In this document: positions 7,225 through 15,020 of the stretch, piece by piece | Numbering within the stretch: the stretch's first letter is position 1 | Layout: every line of letters begins with the position of its first letter | Made by a program: the position numbers and the translations under genes | Notes under the pieces: generated by a model | What the model was told of the DNA's origin: nothing | Databases searched by the model: none | Seen by the model: the letters and a program-made list of their open reading frames with translations, nothing else | From: JBGSYN01 sp041750975 | GTDB lineage: Bacteria > Pseudomonadota > Alphaproteobacteria > Geminicoccales > Geminicoccaceae | NCBI GenBank assembly: GCA_041750975.1 | Contig: JBGSYN010000060.1 | Span: 1-25,883 of the forward strand | Direction: 5' to 3' | Length of the DNA stretch: 25,883 nt

Positions 7225-8706
7225 ATGGCCGGTGTGAGAAGAGATATCGCGAAGCTCGGCTCGATCTGGAGCCCGGAGATCGAATGGTACGCCCGCGCCG
7301 TTCGGGAACTCTGGCAGCGACCGCCCAGCGACCGAACGAGCTGGCGGTATTTCGGCGCGATCCACGGGTTCGACCTGGATGGCTGGCTGCAGAATGGGAT
7401 CGTCTCGCAAAACGACCCGCTTCCTCCGTCGAGCGAGCAGCTGCGCCTGTTCGAGCAATGCCAGCACGCCGGTTGGTATTTCCTGCCTTGGCATCGAGGC
7501 TACCTTGCGGCCTTCGAGGCAATTGTCCGGCAAACCATAGCCGACCTGGGCGGGCCCGACGACTGGTGCCTGCCTTATTGGAACTACCTCGACACGGGAA
7601 ACGCCGAGGCGCGGGATATCCCTGAAGAGTTCCTGGCCGCCAGTCTGCCCGACGGCACCCCCAATTCTCTCGCTACGCCCCCTCGCGGCGGCACGCAGGT
7701 GCTCGGTCCCCAGGAATGGTTTCCGCGCGACATCGATCTCCAGGCACAGAGCGTCCGTCGTTACACGGCAGCTCCCGGGACCAACGGCTATGGCGGAGGA
7801 TCGACCGGCTTCGCGCAGTTCGGCAATCTGACAGGTGCAGTTGAAGGCAACCCGCACAATACCGTCCACGTTCTGGTGGGCGGGCTCGGAGTCGACAGGC
7901 CGGCGGGCTGGATGAGCGATCCAAACTATGCCGCACTCGACCCGATTTTTTGGCTGCACCACTGCAACGTCGATCGCCTTTGGGCGGCCTGGATGAGCGA
8001 GGGCAGCAATCTGCAGGAGACCGGCGCCGCCTGGCTCGGCGGGCCGTTCCCGCGCCAGTTTCAGATGCCCAATGTCGAAGGCGGCCTGTCGGTTTTCGCG
8101 CCGGCCGACACCTTGCCGGGCGGCCCGCTCGCTCCGACCTACGATGATCTCATGGACGGTACCGGGGCGAGCCCGGCGCTCGTCGCATCCGTCAGCCAGC
8201 CGCAGCAGGGAGCGACCATGCCAGCAAGTCTTTCGTCGAGCTCCGGGACGCATTCGACCTTGGTCGGCGCCAACGACGACGTCGTCACGGTCACGAGCGC
8301 CGCCGTTTCGACAAGGGTAGAATTTGTCGACGCGCCGACGGCCGCTGCGGGCGAGCCGTCCGAGCAGCGGCTGTTCCTCAACCTCGAGAATGTGCGCGGC
8401 GAGGCGCCGAGCGGCGTTCTCGATATCCATGTCAGCGCGCCAGGTGACGGCGCTGTGCCGGCGAGCACGTTCGAGCACGTCGAAACCATTGCACTGTTCG
8501 GTCTCGCCAAGGCCTCTTCCACCGAGGGCGCGCATGCGGGCAACGGCCTGAGTGTTGCCATAGACATCACCGAAATCGCCAAAAAATTGGCAGTGGACCT
8601 GCAGACGGGGCTCGAGCGGCTCGATGTGCGGATTGCTCAATCCTCCGGGGTGGGGAGCCCAATCACGGTCGAAAGGGTAAGTCTGTACCGGCAACCCGTC
8701 GACTGA
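7225..8706 (+). CDS. Tyrosinase / polyphenol oxidase (type-3 copper)
   Basis: A 493-residue type-3 copper oxidase, expected to oxidise phenols to o-quinones. CuA ligands are H47, H81 and H90 (in GWYFLPWHRGYL); CuB ligands are H211, H215 (PHNTVH) and H245 or H246 (DPIFWLHHCNVDRLW). C79-x-H81 matches the Cys-His spacing that forms a thioether in Neurospora tyrosinase. N212 directly after the first CuB histidine, and E207 four residues before it, occupy positions linked to monophenolase activity. Residues about 363-489 form a beta-rich C-terminal domain resembling the plant polyphenol oxidase tail, after a Ser/Thr-rich linker. No signal peptide is visible. The DUF2182 gene follows after 14 bases, indicating an operon; copper-linked redox genes lie upstream. 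Confidence 0.93.
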   Translation: MAGVRRDIAKLGSIWSPEIEWYARAVRELWQRPPSDRTSWRYFGAIHGFDLDGWLQNGIVSQNDPLPPSSEQLRLFEQCQHAGWYFLPWHRGYLAAFEAIVRQTIADLGGPDDWCLPYWNYLDTGNAEARDIPEEFLAASLPDGTPNSLATPPRGGTQVLGPQEWFPRDIDLQAQSVRRYTAAPGTNGYGGGSTGFAQFGNLTGAVEGNPHNTVHVLVGGLGVDRPAGWMSDPNYAALDPIFWLHHCNVDRLWAAWMSEGSNLQETGAAWLGGPFPRQFQMPNVEGGLSVFAPADTLPGGPLAPTYDDLMDGTGASPALVASVSQPQQGATMPASLSSSSGTHSTLVGANDDVVTVTSAAVSTRVEFVDAPTAAAGEPSEQRLFLNLENVRGEAPSGVLDIHVSAPGDGAVPASTFEHVETIALFGLAKASSTEGAHAGNGLSVAIDITEIAKKLAVDLQTGLERLDVRIAQSSGVGSPITVERVSLYRQPVD

Positions 8707-8720
8707 ATGATCGTCCGGCG

Positions 8721-9464
8721 GTGCGGATCTCGGCGCTCGTCTCTCAGCTTTCGCGGGGTCCGCTGCCGTGGCTCTTCGCCCTCTCGGCGGTCGGGATCGC
8801 GGGCGCGACACTCGTGCCCGAGACCGGGCGTTTGAATTTCTCGGCACTCTGCGGCACCGTTAGTCTCACCCAGATCGTCGATCCCGCAGTACTACGCACG
8901 TTGGTCTGGTCGCCCGTGGCACTGGTGCTCGCCTGGCTGTGGATGGTGGTTGCAATGATGCCGCCACTCGTCGCACAGCCCGTATCCCATGTCTGGCAGT
9001 CGAGTTTTCCCGCTCGCCGGGTACGCGCCGTCGTGCTTTTCGGGATCGGCTATGCGGCGACATGGGTGATTGCCGGCATGGCGTTGGTGCCGGCGGCAAT
9101 CGTGCTTATGGGCCAACTGCCCGCCGGTGCCGCTGTCTGCGCCTCAATGCTCATGGCCATTGTCTGGAGTGCTTCTCCCCCCGCGCAGGCCGCGCGCAAC
9201 CGATGCCATCGCGTCCGACGGATCGGCGCCTTCGGGCGCGCGGCCGACCGGGATTGCCTGGCCCAGGGAGTGGCGACGGGCGTCGCTTGCGTCGCGGTTT
9301 GCTGGCCCTGGATGATCGTGCCGATGACGGCCGGCACGATGCACCTCACCGCAATGCTTGCCGTCATGCTGTTGCTCTTCGCCGAACGACTATCGCCGGG
9401 CAGTCCCGTCCGCTGGCGCATTCCACCGGCATGGGATGTCGTCGTCGCGCTCCGACGCTCCTAA
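8721..9464 (+). CDS. DUF2182 multi-pass membrane protein
   Basis: This 247-residue protein has five to six hydrophobic helices and the DUF2182 pattern: WMVVAMMPPL near residue 75, NRCH at 160-163, then GVATGVACVAVCWPWM and AGTMHLTAM in the last third, ending with AERLSP. The family is annotated as predicted metal-binding integral membrane proteins; no biochemical role is established. The start is GTG, because the nearby ATG at 8707 is in another frame. It follows the tyrosinase gene by 14 bases and very probably shares its transcript, so a role in copper supply or membrane association of the oxidase is a reasonable inference. Its stop overlaps the convergent neighbour's stop by four bases (CTAA, 9461-9464). 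Confidence 0.82.
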   Translation: MRISALVSQLSRGPLPWLFALSAVGIAGATLVPETGRLNFSALCGTVSLTQIVDPAVLRTLVWSPVALVLAWLWMVVAMMPPLVAQPVSHVWQSSFPARRVRAVVLFGIGYAATWVIAGMALVPAAIVLMGQLPAGAAVCASMLMAIVWSASPPAQAARNRCHRVRRIGAFGRAADRDCLAQGVATGVACVAVCWPWMIVPMTAGTMHLTAMLAVMLLLFAERLSPGSPVRWRIPPAWDVVVALRRS

Positions 9465-9742
9465 AACGTGGTGGGTAGCGAATAACGTTGCTCTTCGATG
9501 ACACGCCATCCCTCCAGTCTCTCGTTCACGAGAGCCTTGAGCCGGTCGCTCTCGCGCTTGTTTCGCGCCGGCACCTTGGCCACGACCGTAGAGGGAGTTC
9601 CCGCTTCGAGTTCGACATGAGCGAAGCCGGGTAGAGAACTCAGACGACGCTGGAGATCGCCTAAATCGATATTCGGACGATCAGCGCGTGGCTCGAAGTC
9701 TTGGAGCAGCAGGAATCGTGCTTGTTTGCCTGAATCGTTCAT
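9461..9742 (-). CDS. 93-residue subtilase companion protein
   Basis: A small soluble protein with no family I can name. The chosen ATG (9742) is preceded by GGTGGG and begins MNDSGKQARFLLLQ; the frame stays open upstream, but that part lies antisense over and beyond the subtilase end and lacks coding character. The sequence alternates strand- and helix-like segments (LQRRLSSLPGFAHVEL, TVVAKVP, LKALVNERLEGWRVIEE), compatible with an alpha/beta ferredoxin-like fold such as subtilase propeptides and I9 inhibitors; this is a structural guess. It lies 41 bases after the subtilase gene on the same strand, suggesting an inhibitor, chaperone or regulator of that protease. Its stop overlaps the convergent DUF2182 stop. 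Confidence 0.7.
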   Translation of the reverse strand: MNDSGKQARFLLLQDFEPRADRPNIDLGDLQRRLSSLPGFAHVELEAGTPSTVVAKVPARNKRESDRLKALVNERLEGWRVIEEQRYSLPTTF

Positions 9743-9783
9743 ATGCAACCCACCATTGCCCTCTCGAATATGGGACGGCATCT

Positions 9784-11172
9784 CTAGGATGGCAATCCGA
9801 ACCCTTCCTGGAACCGCTGCGGCAGGCCGAGGAGCCGCGCCCGGCCGATCAACATCTGTAGCATCGCAGCGCTCCGTTCGGCGTCGCCCATCATGTTCAG
9901 AATATTCGTATTGTTCGACAATAAACGCGCCAGAACGCCGGTTATGAACGGCGCTGCCATCGAGGTGCCCGAATTGAACCACCATTCGCCGTCCGGAAAG
10001 GTCGACACGATTGCATGTCCGGGCGCCGTGAACCGAACTTGCGGGCCGAAATTCGAGAACCGCGCCAGAAAGATCGACTGCTCCGTGGAAGCCCGATCGA
10101 CCGAGACGAAACGAAGTAGATCGACGGTTTTCGGGAAAGCGCCCTCCTGCCCGATCGCCGTGACCGCGATGCAACGCGGCAGCGCTGCGGGAAAGCTCAC
10201 CGGATTGCCAAATCCATTGCCCGCGGCCGCAATGCAGATCACTCCCTGTTCCCAGGCATCGGCGATGGCATCGCGGACACCGTCATCGCGGAGTGCCGAT
10301 CCCTCCAGACTGAGGTTGATGATGGGGCAGCCATCGTCGATCGCAGCCCGAATCGAGTCGATGATGACCGAATTCTCGGCTGCCTTTCGCCCCGTCGGGT
10401 TGTCCGGAAACACCCGATAGCAAAAGAGCTTCGCGCGAGGCGCGACGCCGGCCGGGCCATTGAATCCGGGCTGGGCCGCAATGATTCCTGCAACATGGGT
10501 CCCATGTGCAGCCGCCTCGCGTTCTCCCGCGCCCCAGTCCACGGGCCGGCCCGCCGAGGGATCGGCGCCGGGTATCAGACAACGCAAGAGGGCGATGGGG
10601 TCTTGCAGGGCTGGATGAGCCGTATCGACGCCCGTGTCCAGAATGCCTATTTGCACGCCGTCGCCGCTGGCGCCGCTATCGATAGCAGCGAGCGCGCGCT
10701 GCTTGGCGTCATCCGCGAAGACCGTGCCGTCGGGCCGCGACGCATTCTCCGCAGCAGGCTTGCTCGCGATCGTCGCGCCTCGACGGCCATAGCCGGGGAC
10801 ATGGTAGTGGGTGATTGGCACCACCCGGATTTCCGGGTTGCTCGCCTCGAAGGCTAATCGTGCCGTGGGGGTCATCGAGACAACGGCAGGACCATCCGCG
10901 AACCGTTGCGAGAGGACCTTGAAATCGTTCTCACCGATAAAGCGCGTGATCCGGCGCGGCGTCGGCGGCGACGCGATATCGCTGCCTTCTTGCGAGGAAT
11001 CGTCGACGTCGACAAACTTCACTGGGCCGAAGCGGCCGACCTTTGCCTCCATCTCCCGTGCCAGAACGGTTCCGGACATATCCTTGAAGGCCGCTGCCTC
11101 CATCGCGTAACCAGCAATCCCTCTGCTGGGAAGCACGACGAACCGCCGTCTGCGTTCAGTGCGAGTTGCCAT
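9784..11172 (-). CDS. S8 family serine peptidase (subtilase)
   Basis: A 462-residue subtilisin-like protease. The catalytic triad is D179 (IGILDTGVD), H223 (HGTHVAGII) and S404 (GTSMAAP), with the oxyanion-hole asparagine in AAAGNG (about N319). Residues about 1-125 precede the catalytic domain and end in a RVVPITHYHVPGYG segment typical of the propeptide junction. There is no Sec signal; the N-terminus is MATRTERRRRF, so the enzyme may stay in the cytoplasm or leave by another route. ATG 11172 is preferred over an upstream TTG (11199) because GGGGAGAG lies just before it. It forms an apparent operon with the 93-residue protein and converges on the tyrosinase/DUF2182 operon. Confidence 0.92.
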   Translation of the reverse strand: MATRTERRRRFVVLPSRGIAGYAMEAAAFKDMSGTVLAREMEAKVGRFGPVKFVDVDDSSQEGSDIASPPTPRRITRFIGENDFKVLSQRFADGPAVVSMTPTARLAFEASNPEIRVVPITHYHVPGYGRRGATIASKPAAENASRPDGTVFADDAKQRALAAIDSGASGDGVQIGILDTGVDTAHPALQDPIALLRCLIPGADPSAGRPVDWGAGEREAAAHGTHVAGIIAAQPGFNGPAGVAPRAKLFCYRVFPDNPTGRKAAENSVIIDSIRAAIDDGCPIINLSLEGSALRDDGVRDAIADAWEQGVICIAAAGNGFGNPVSFPAALPRCIAVTAIGQEGAFPKTVDLLRFVSVDRASTEQSIFLARFSNFGPQVRFTAPGHAIVSTFPDGEWWFNSGTSMAAPFITGVLARLLSNNTNILNMMGDAERSAAMLQMLIGRARLLGLPQRFQEGFGLPS

Positions 11173-11639
11173 AGCTCTCCCCGACCTGACGAAGTCCAAC
11201 TCCGGTTAACCTTGGTCGACATTGCGCGCGGCACTTGATCGTGGCAATCGGTTGATCGGCTATTCGCGAAGCTCGGAGTGGAGTGGCGCCAGAACTCGTT
11301 GCGTGGTCAAAATTGAGAGAGAGGCGGCCCCTTGAGACAATCGGCCCGCCTAATGAGGCCGGCAAGCCCGTCGACGTCTCGTTCTCACGGTCTGCGAATC
11401 CAAATTCTTGGAATCGTTTTTGGCCGTCGATCGGACCGGTTGGATCCTGCACCAGCACAGAAAGGCTCCAAAATTCGAGATCGTTCCGCTAGCCACGCCG
11501 AAAGGCACTTACGAGTTCGATAACCGAAGCGTCGCTTTGTTTCCGCATAGAGAGGCGCAGCTAAGCTACGTCCCTTTCGACCGGGTCCCACCAAAGTTCC
11601 TGGATCGGCTGAATAACGGGTCCCGTGCCGCCGGCGGCG
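11173..11639. other. Intergenic, 467 bp, possible unidentified gene fragment
   Basis: No complete gene. On the plus strand from about 11408 to 11620 one frame reads through coding-like sequence (for example TPKGTYEFDNRSVALFP and FDRVPPKFLDRL). A plausible continuation lies in another frame just upstream (KPVDVSFSRSANPNSW near 11370), suggesting a frameshifted fragment of an unknown gene. There is no ribosome binding site and no family match that I recognise. Confidence 0.3.
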
Positions 11640-11803
11640 ATGGCCGCTCCCGTGCCGTCGTCTATTTTATGGATGGTAAGGGCTGGGCCTGGGGCAAGAT
11701 CGCCGCCGGCGGCACCATGGTCATGCTGCCCGTCCTCATCTTCTCTTTCATCGTCCGCAAATTCCTGATCCAGGGCATGGCCGCCGGGGTTGTGAAGGGG
11801 TAG
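11640..11803 (+). pseudogene. 3' remnant of sugar ABC transporter permease (copy 2)
   Basis: The last ~54 codons of a carbohydrate ABC-transporter permease, as at 765-929. It contains GWAWGKIAAGGTMVMLP, the terminal helix and the KG-stop ending. Relative to copy 1 it has lost one base within the APV segment (CCCGT-GCC), which changes frame, so even the retained part is not intact. No homology to copy 1 exists before the ATG-like start or after the stop. Same orientation as copy 1, about 10.9 kb apart. Confidence 0.78.
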
Positions 11804-11847
11804 CCTTCCATAAATGCGGGCAGGGCCGGAACCTCGGCTGGTGCGGT

Positions 11848-11886
11848 AGTCGGGTCTGATAGCCGGGTCTGATAGCCGGGTCTGAT
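11848..11886 (+). repeat. Three tandem 13-bp repeats
   Basis: Three consecutive copies of AGCCGGGTCTGAT; the first has T in place of C at its third position. They lie downstream of the permease remnant and just past the stop of the minus-strand lipoprotein gene, probably a slippage-generated minisatellite. Confidence 0.85.
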
Positions 11887-11919
11887 AGGCGAATCGGTGA
11901 TTGCGGCCGCCTCACCAGC

Positions 11920-12087
11920 TCAGCATCGGCCTTTCTTGGCCTGGCCCGGCGGGCAGAACTTGCCCTGACTGCCGCTGCTGCCGACTTCGACGCCCGGCAC
12001 GTCGACTTCAAGCTTGGGCGGCGTGACCCGCGCGGTGCAAGCTGAGAAAACGATCACCAACATCACGGCGAAAAAACAGCGGATCAT
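11920..12087 (-). CDS. Small lipoprotein, 55 residues
   Basis: A short ORF with a convincing secretion signal: MIRCFFAVMLVIVFSAC, with a lipobox-like FSAC ending at C17. The predicted mature part is only about 39 residues: an acidic stretch (KLEVDVPGVEVG), a Ser/Gly linker and a basic CPPGQAKKGRC tail with two cysteines. GAGGA precedes the ATG at good spacing. Small lipoproteins with a C-terminal CPPG.AKKG.C motif are, as I recall, common in Hyphomicrobiales and have no assigned function. It is probably monocistronic, 111 bases beyond the stop of the cyclase gene on the same strand. The exact cleavage site is uncertain because F at -3 is not the ideal residue. Confidence 0.78.
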   Translation of the reverse strand: MIRCFFAVMLVIVFSACTARVTPPKLEVDVPGVEVGSSGSQGKFCPPGQAKKGRC

Positions 12088-12198
12088 GGAGCATCCTCAT
12101 CGGGCGACGACTAACCATGATCCTAAAGACCGAAGGTGAATGAACCGTTAGCGAAGTCCGTTTCGGTGAACTCGGGGGTTCATTCGGCGCGCGACCGA

Positions 12199-13941
12199 TC
12201 AGCCGGGCAATCCTGCCGCCTTTAGGTCACGGCCGACGCGGTCGCGCAAGGCTCGATCCCGATAGTACTCGCTGGCAAGGAAAGTGCGGGTGCGGAAGGC
12301 CGGATCGATACGCAGGACTTCCGATACGGCGCATTCCAGGGCCCCGCGATCCGTCAGATGCCGCAACGCAGCGGCGCGGTAGGCGGCGGCGCGGCGGGTG
12401 AGGTGGTTCAGTTGGCCGACGACACGGTCGGTTTCCTCATAGCGTTCGAGCACGTAATTCGCCACGGCCTCCAGTTCGCGACAATAATCCGGCAAGAACG
12501 GGTCAAGCATCCGGGCGCGTTTCTGGAACTCGAGCGCCTTTTCGCCGTCGCCCAGGAAATTGTACAGCTCGCCGACCTGGCCGACGATGTAGGCATGGTT
12601 TGGATTGAGCGCAATCGCGCGTAGAAAGTGATACTCCGCCTTGTCGTAGTTTCTGGAATGGAGGTGGAGCGAGCCGACAATGCGGTGCGTTTCGGCCTCG
12701 TTGTCGTCAAGCTCCAAGGCAAGCCTCGCACTGGCGACCGAATCACCCCACCAGCTCGGGTCATTGTCCCATTCGCCCAAGTTCGCGCGGGCGCAAGCGC
12801 GCCATGCATGAGCGCGGCCCCATAGAGGATCCTTTTCCACCGCTTTTTCGAACCATTGCAACGCGCTCTGGGCATATTCCCGTGTCACGCCGCCTGCGCG
12901 ATGGAACTCCAGACCATGGACCAGACAATCGTAGGCACCCATATCGACTGGGCGTTTCCTGCGCGCCGCCGCGGCGGCAGAAACTTCGATGCGGCCAAAT
13001 ACCGTCGACACGATACGCGCGACGATCTGATCCTGAACGTCGAACACTTCATCGAGGGCGCAATCGAAGCGGTCGCTCCAGACATGGTCGCCGGTCTCGG
13101 TGCCGATCAACTGCGCGGTAATCCTCATGCGGCTGCCCAATCTGCGCACGCTGCCCGCGAGGCAATAGCGAACGCCGAGTTCGGCGCCGACCATTCGCGG
13201 ATCGACGTGGCGGTCCAGATAGGCGAGGCTGGCATTGCGGGAGACGACGGACATGTTGGTAAAGCGCGAAAGCTCGGTGATGATGTCTTCGCAGAAACCG
13301 GTCGCGAAATATTGCTGTTCGGGATCTTCGCTGATGTTGGCGAAGGGCAGCACGACGATCGAAGCCTTGTTCGAGGGCGGGGCCTGAGGTGTTACGGCTC
13401 GTTGCGGCGTTCCGGAAATGAACGAGTGGTTGGCCATGTCGTCGCGCACCCGATAGAGGCGTATCGGCTCCGAAATGTTCTTCAGGCTGTACTCGCCGAG
13501 ATCGATGAAGGTGAGCTGAGCCGTGCGTTTGACCTGCTGGAAAACGGTGTCGCTCAGGGTCACCGACCCGGCCTCCGCGACCTTCTCGATCCGCGAGGCG
13601 ATGTTGACGCCGTCGCCCAAGAGATCGTCTTCCTCGACCACCACGTCGGCTAGATGAATCCCGATTCTGAGATCGAGACAGGGCTTGTTCTGGCGTTGCA
13701 ACGCGGCGAGGTCGCGCTGGATCTCGAACCCGCATCGCACCGCCTGCACAGGGCTAGGGAACTCGGCGAGGAAGCCGTCCCCGGCCGTCGAGAACAGACG
13801 ACCGCCGGCGCCCTCGAGCCTCGTCTGCAGAATGGACCGCAACTCACCAAGAAGCGCCAGTGTATCCGTTTCGGCACGGCCAATCCGCGCCGAGTAGTCG
13901 ACGACATCGGCAGCCAGGATTGTTGCCAGACGCCGTTGCAC
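12199..13941 (-). CDS. Class III cyclase-like / TolB-like / TPR protein (1)
   Basis: A 580-residue protein. Residues about 1-170 are a class III nucleotidyl cyclase domain: metal-binding D12 (LAADVVDYS) and D55 (AGDGFLAEF), and transition-state residues N113 and R117 (GDGVNIASRIE). A TolB N-terminal-like region follows (about 195-320, with VVLPFANISEDPEQQYFATGFCEDIITELSRF broken into two conserved blocks), then TPR-like helices (about 380-560). The lysine that contacts adenine in adenylyl cyclases (RIVK.MGDG in paralogue 2) is serine here (S51), so nucleotide preference or activity is uncertain. The start is GTG 13941, with GAGGAG five bases upstream; a GTG at 13947 is too close to that site. 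No membrane segment seen. Confidence 0.87.
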   Translation of the reverse strand: MQRRLATILAADVVDYSARIGRAETDTLALLGELRSILQTRLEGAGGRLFSTAGDGFLAEFPSPVQAVRCGFEIQRDLAALQRQNKPCLDLRIGIHLADVVVEEDDLLGDGVNIASRIEKVAEAGSVTLSDTVFQQVKRTAQLTFIDLGEYSLKNISEPIRLYRVRDDMANHSFISGTPQRAVTPQAPPSNKASIVVLPFANISEDPEQQYFATGFCEDIITELSRFTNMSVVSRNASLAYLDRHVDPRMVGAELGVRYCLAGSVRRLGSRMRITAQLIGTETGDHVWSDRFDCALDEVFDVQDQIVARIVSTVFGRIEVSAAAAARRKRPVDMGAYDCLVHGLEFHRAGGVTREYAQSALQWFEKAVEKDPLWGRAHAWRACARANLGEWDNDPSWWGDSVASARLALELDDNEAETHRIVGSLHLHSRNYDKAEYHFLRAIALNPNHAYIVGQVGELYNFLGDGEKALEFQKRARMLDPFLPDYCRELEAVANYVLERYEETDRVVGQLNHLTRRAAAYRAAALRHLTDRGALECAVSEVLRIDPAFRTRTFLASEYYRDRALRDRVGRDLKAAGLPG

Positions 13942-13947
13942 GGTCAC

Positions 13948-14628
13948 TCCTCTGGTATGTCAATGACGAGAATCATCATAGCTCATATCTTTGCACATCT
14001 GCCATAGGCAGCGGGAGGTTCGGCCTTCGCTGTCGATGAAGCTGACGATGCGGTTGGCCCTATTGCCTGCCGTGGAAACACCGTGCCGGGCTTGTCAAAA
14101 TTGTGCGGCGGCCAGGCACGCCACAATTGCGAACGCTGCTGAGGACACGGCTGCTACTGTCCTGGCAGCTATAGGCGATATCAGGGGCGAACAAGCGACA
14201 TTCGATGTTCCTTTGTGGCGCGGTGCGCAACCTGCCGCCGAAGAAAGCAATCCCGGGAGCGGGCCCGATAGCAAGCCAATCGAACTCGTCATGGGGGATT
14301 GCAAGACGTCGGCCGCAGTAACGGAAGCCGAGGCCATGCTCGAGGCCGAGCCCGCCAATGCCGCCTGGTTCAGGTTTCCTCGTTGGGATTGGTGCAGCCG
14401 ACAGCACCGGAAGCGGCAACGATTAGGAAAATGCCTGGGATTGTCCTCCCGGCATCGACGGGGTGGTCTTCAACGCTCATACCTATATTGCGAGGATAAC
14501 ACGAGGCCCGCACGCGTCCCTCTCAATGGGTCGTGGCCGGCTCAGGAGCGGACGCTAGACCGGCGATGGCGTCCCAAGAAACGCTGCGAGAGCGTCGGTC
14601 AGACGGTCGAGATCCGCCTTCGATCCAA
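13948..14628. other. Intergenic, about 680 bp, no gene recognised
   Basis: Open frames exist on both strands, but none shows family motifs, a ribosome binding site or even domain-like composition (the plus-strand 214-residue frame is Cys/Arg-rich and irregular). It adjoins a truncated transporter gene, so decayed sequence is the most likely explanation. Confidence 0.45.
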
Positions 14629-15012
14629 TTTCTGACCCGTGTCGTCGGCCGAACCGATCCCTCGATGACAAACTTTACGCTCCAGATCCTGGGCGTGGCC
14701 TGCATCTTGAGCCTGGCGGCACCGCTCTTCGCGGAACCCATCGCCCTCCGGCATCTGCCGGCATTCGTGATCGTTGCGCTCTTGAGCGCCATCGGCCATT
14801 TCTGCCTCATCATGGCGCTCAGCCTGGCCCCCGCTGCCGTAATCCAGCCCTTCACTTATCTCGTGATCATCTACGCCTTCATGATCGGCTACGTAGCCCT
14901 TGGCGAAATCCCTGGCCCCGCCACGATCATCGGGGGTCTTATCATCGCCGGTGCTGGAATTTTCGCCCTTCGCCACGAACACCGGCGGAGCAGTGTTCGC
15001 TTGAAAGAGTAG
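14629..15012 (+). pseudogene. 5'-truncated DMT/EamA-family transporter
   Basis: Only the C-terminal half of a ten-helix drug/metabolite transporter survives, about 127 residues. Visible are TRVVGRTDPSM, the usual entry to the second EamA repeat, four helices including SAIGHFCLIMALSLAPAAVIQP and the signature YLVIIYAFMIGYVALGEIPGPATIIGGLIIAGAGIF, then a basic tail. The first EamA repeat is absent from the upstream DNA in all frames I read, and no start codon has a ribosome binding site. A half-length protein from ATG 14665 is conceivable, since four-helix small transporters exist, but loss of the 5' half is more likely. A strong hairpin follows the stop. Confidence 0.75.
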
Positions 15013-15020
15013 GGCTTCAT

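Noticed and set aside
7162..8847. A 561-codon open frame on the minus strand across the tyrosinase gene
   Set aside because: An antisense artefact of high-GC codon use; all copper ligands lie on the plus strand.
9743..10174. Upstream extension of the 93-residue gene to 237 codons
   Set aside because: The extra part lies out of frame over the subtilase C-terminal coding region and is Arg/Ala-rich; an ATG with a ribosome binding site exists at 9742.
11848..11886. Short tandem repeats considered as a CRISPR or iteron array
   Set aside because: Units are only 13 bp, directly adjacent with no spacers, and no cas or replication gene is present.
13991..14635. A 214-codon plus-strand frame
   Set aside because: Irregular Cys/Arg-rich composition, no ribosome binding site, and its end overlaps the DMT remnant in another frame.
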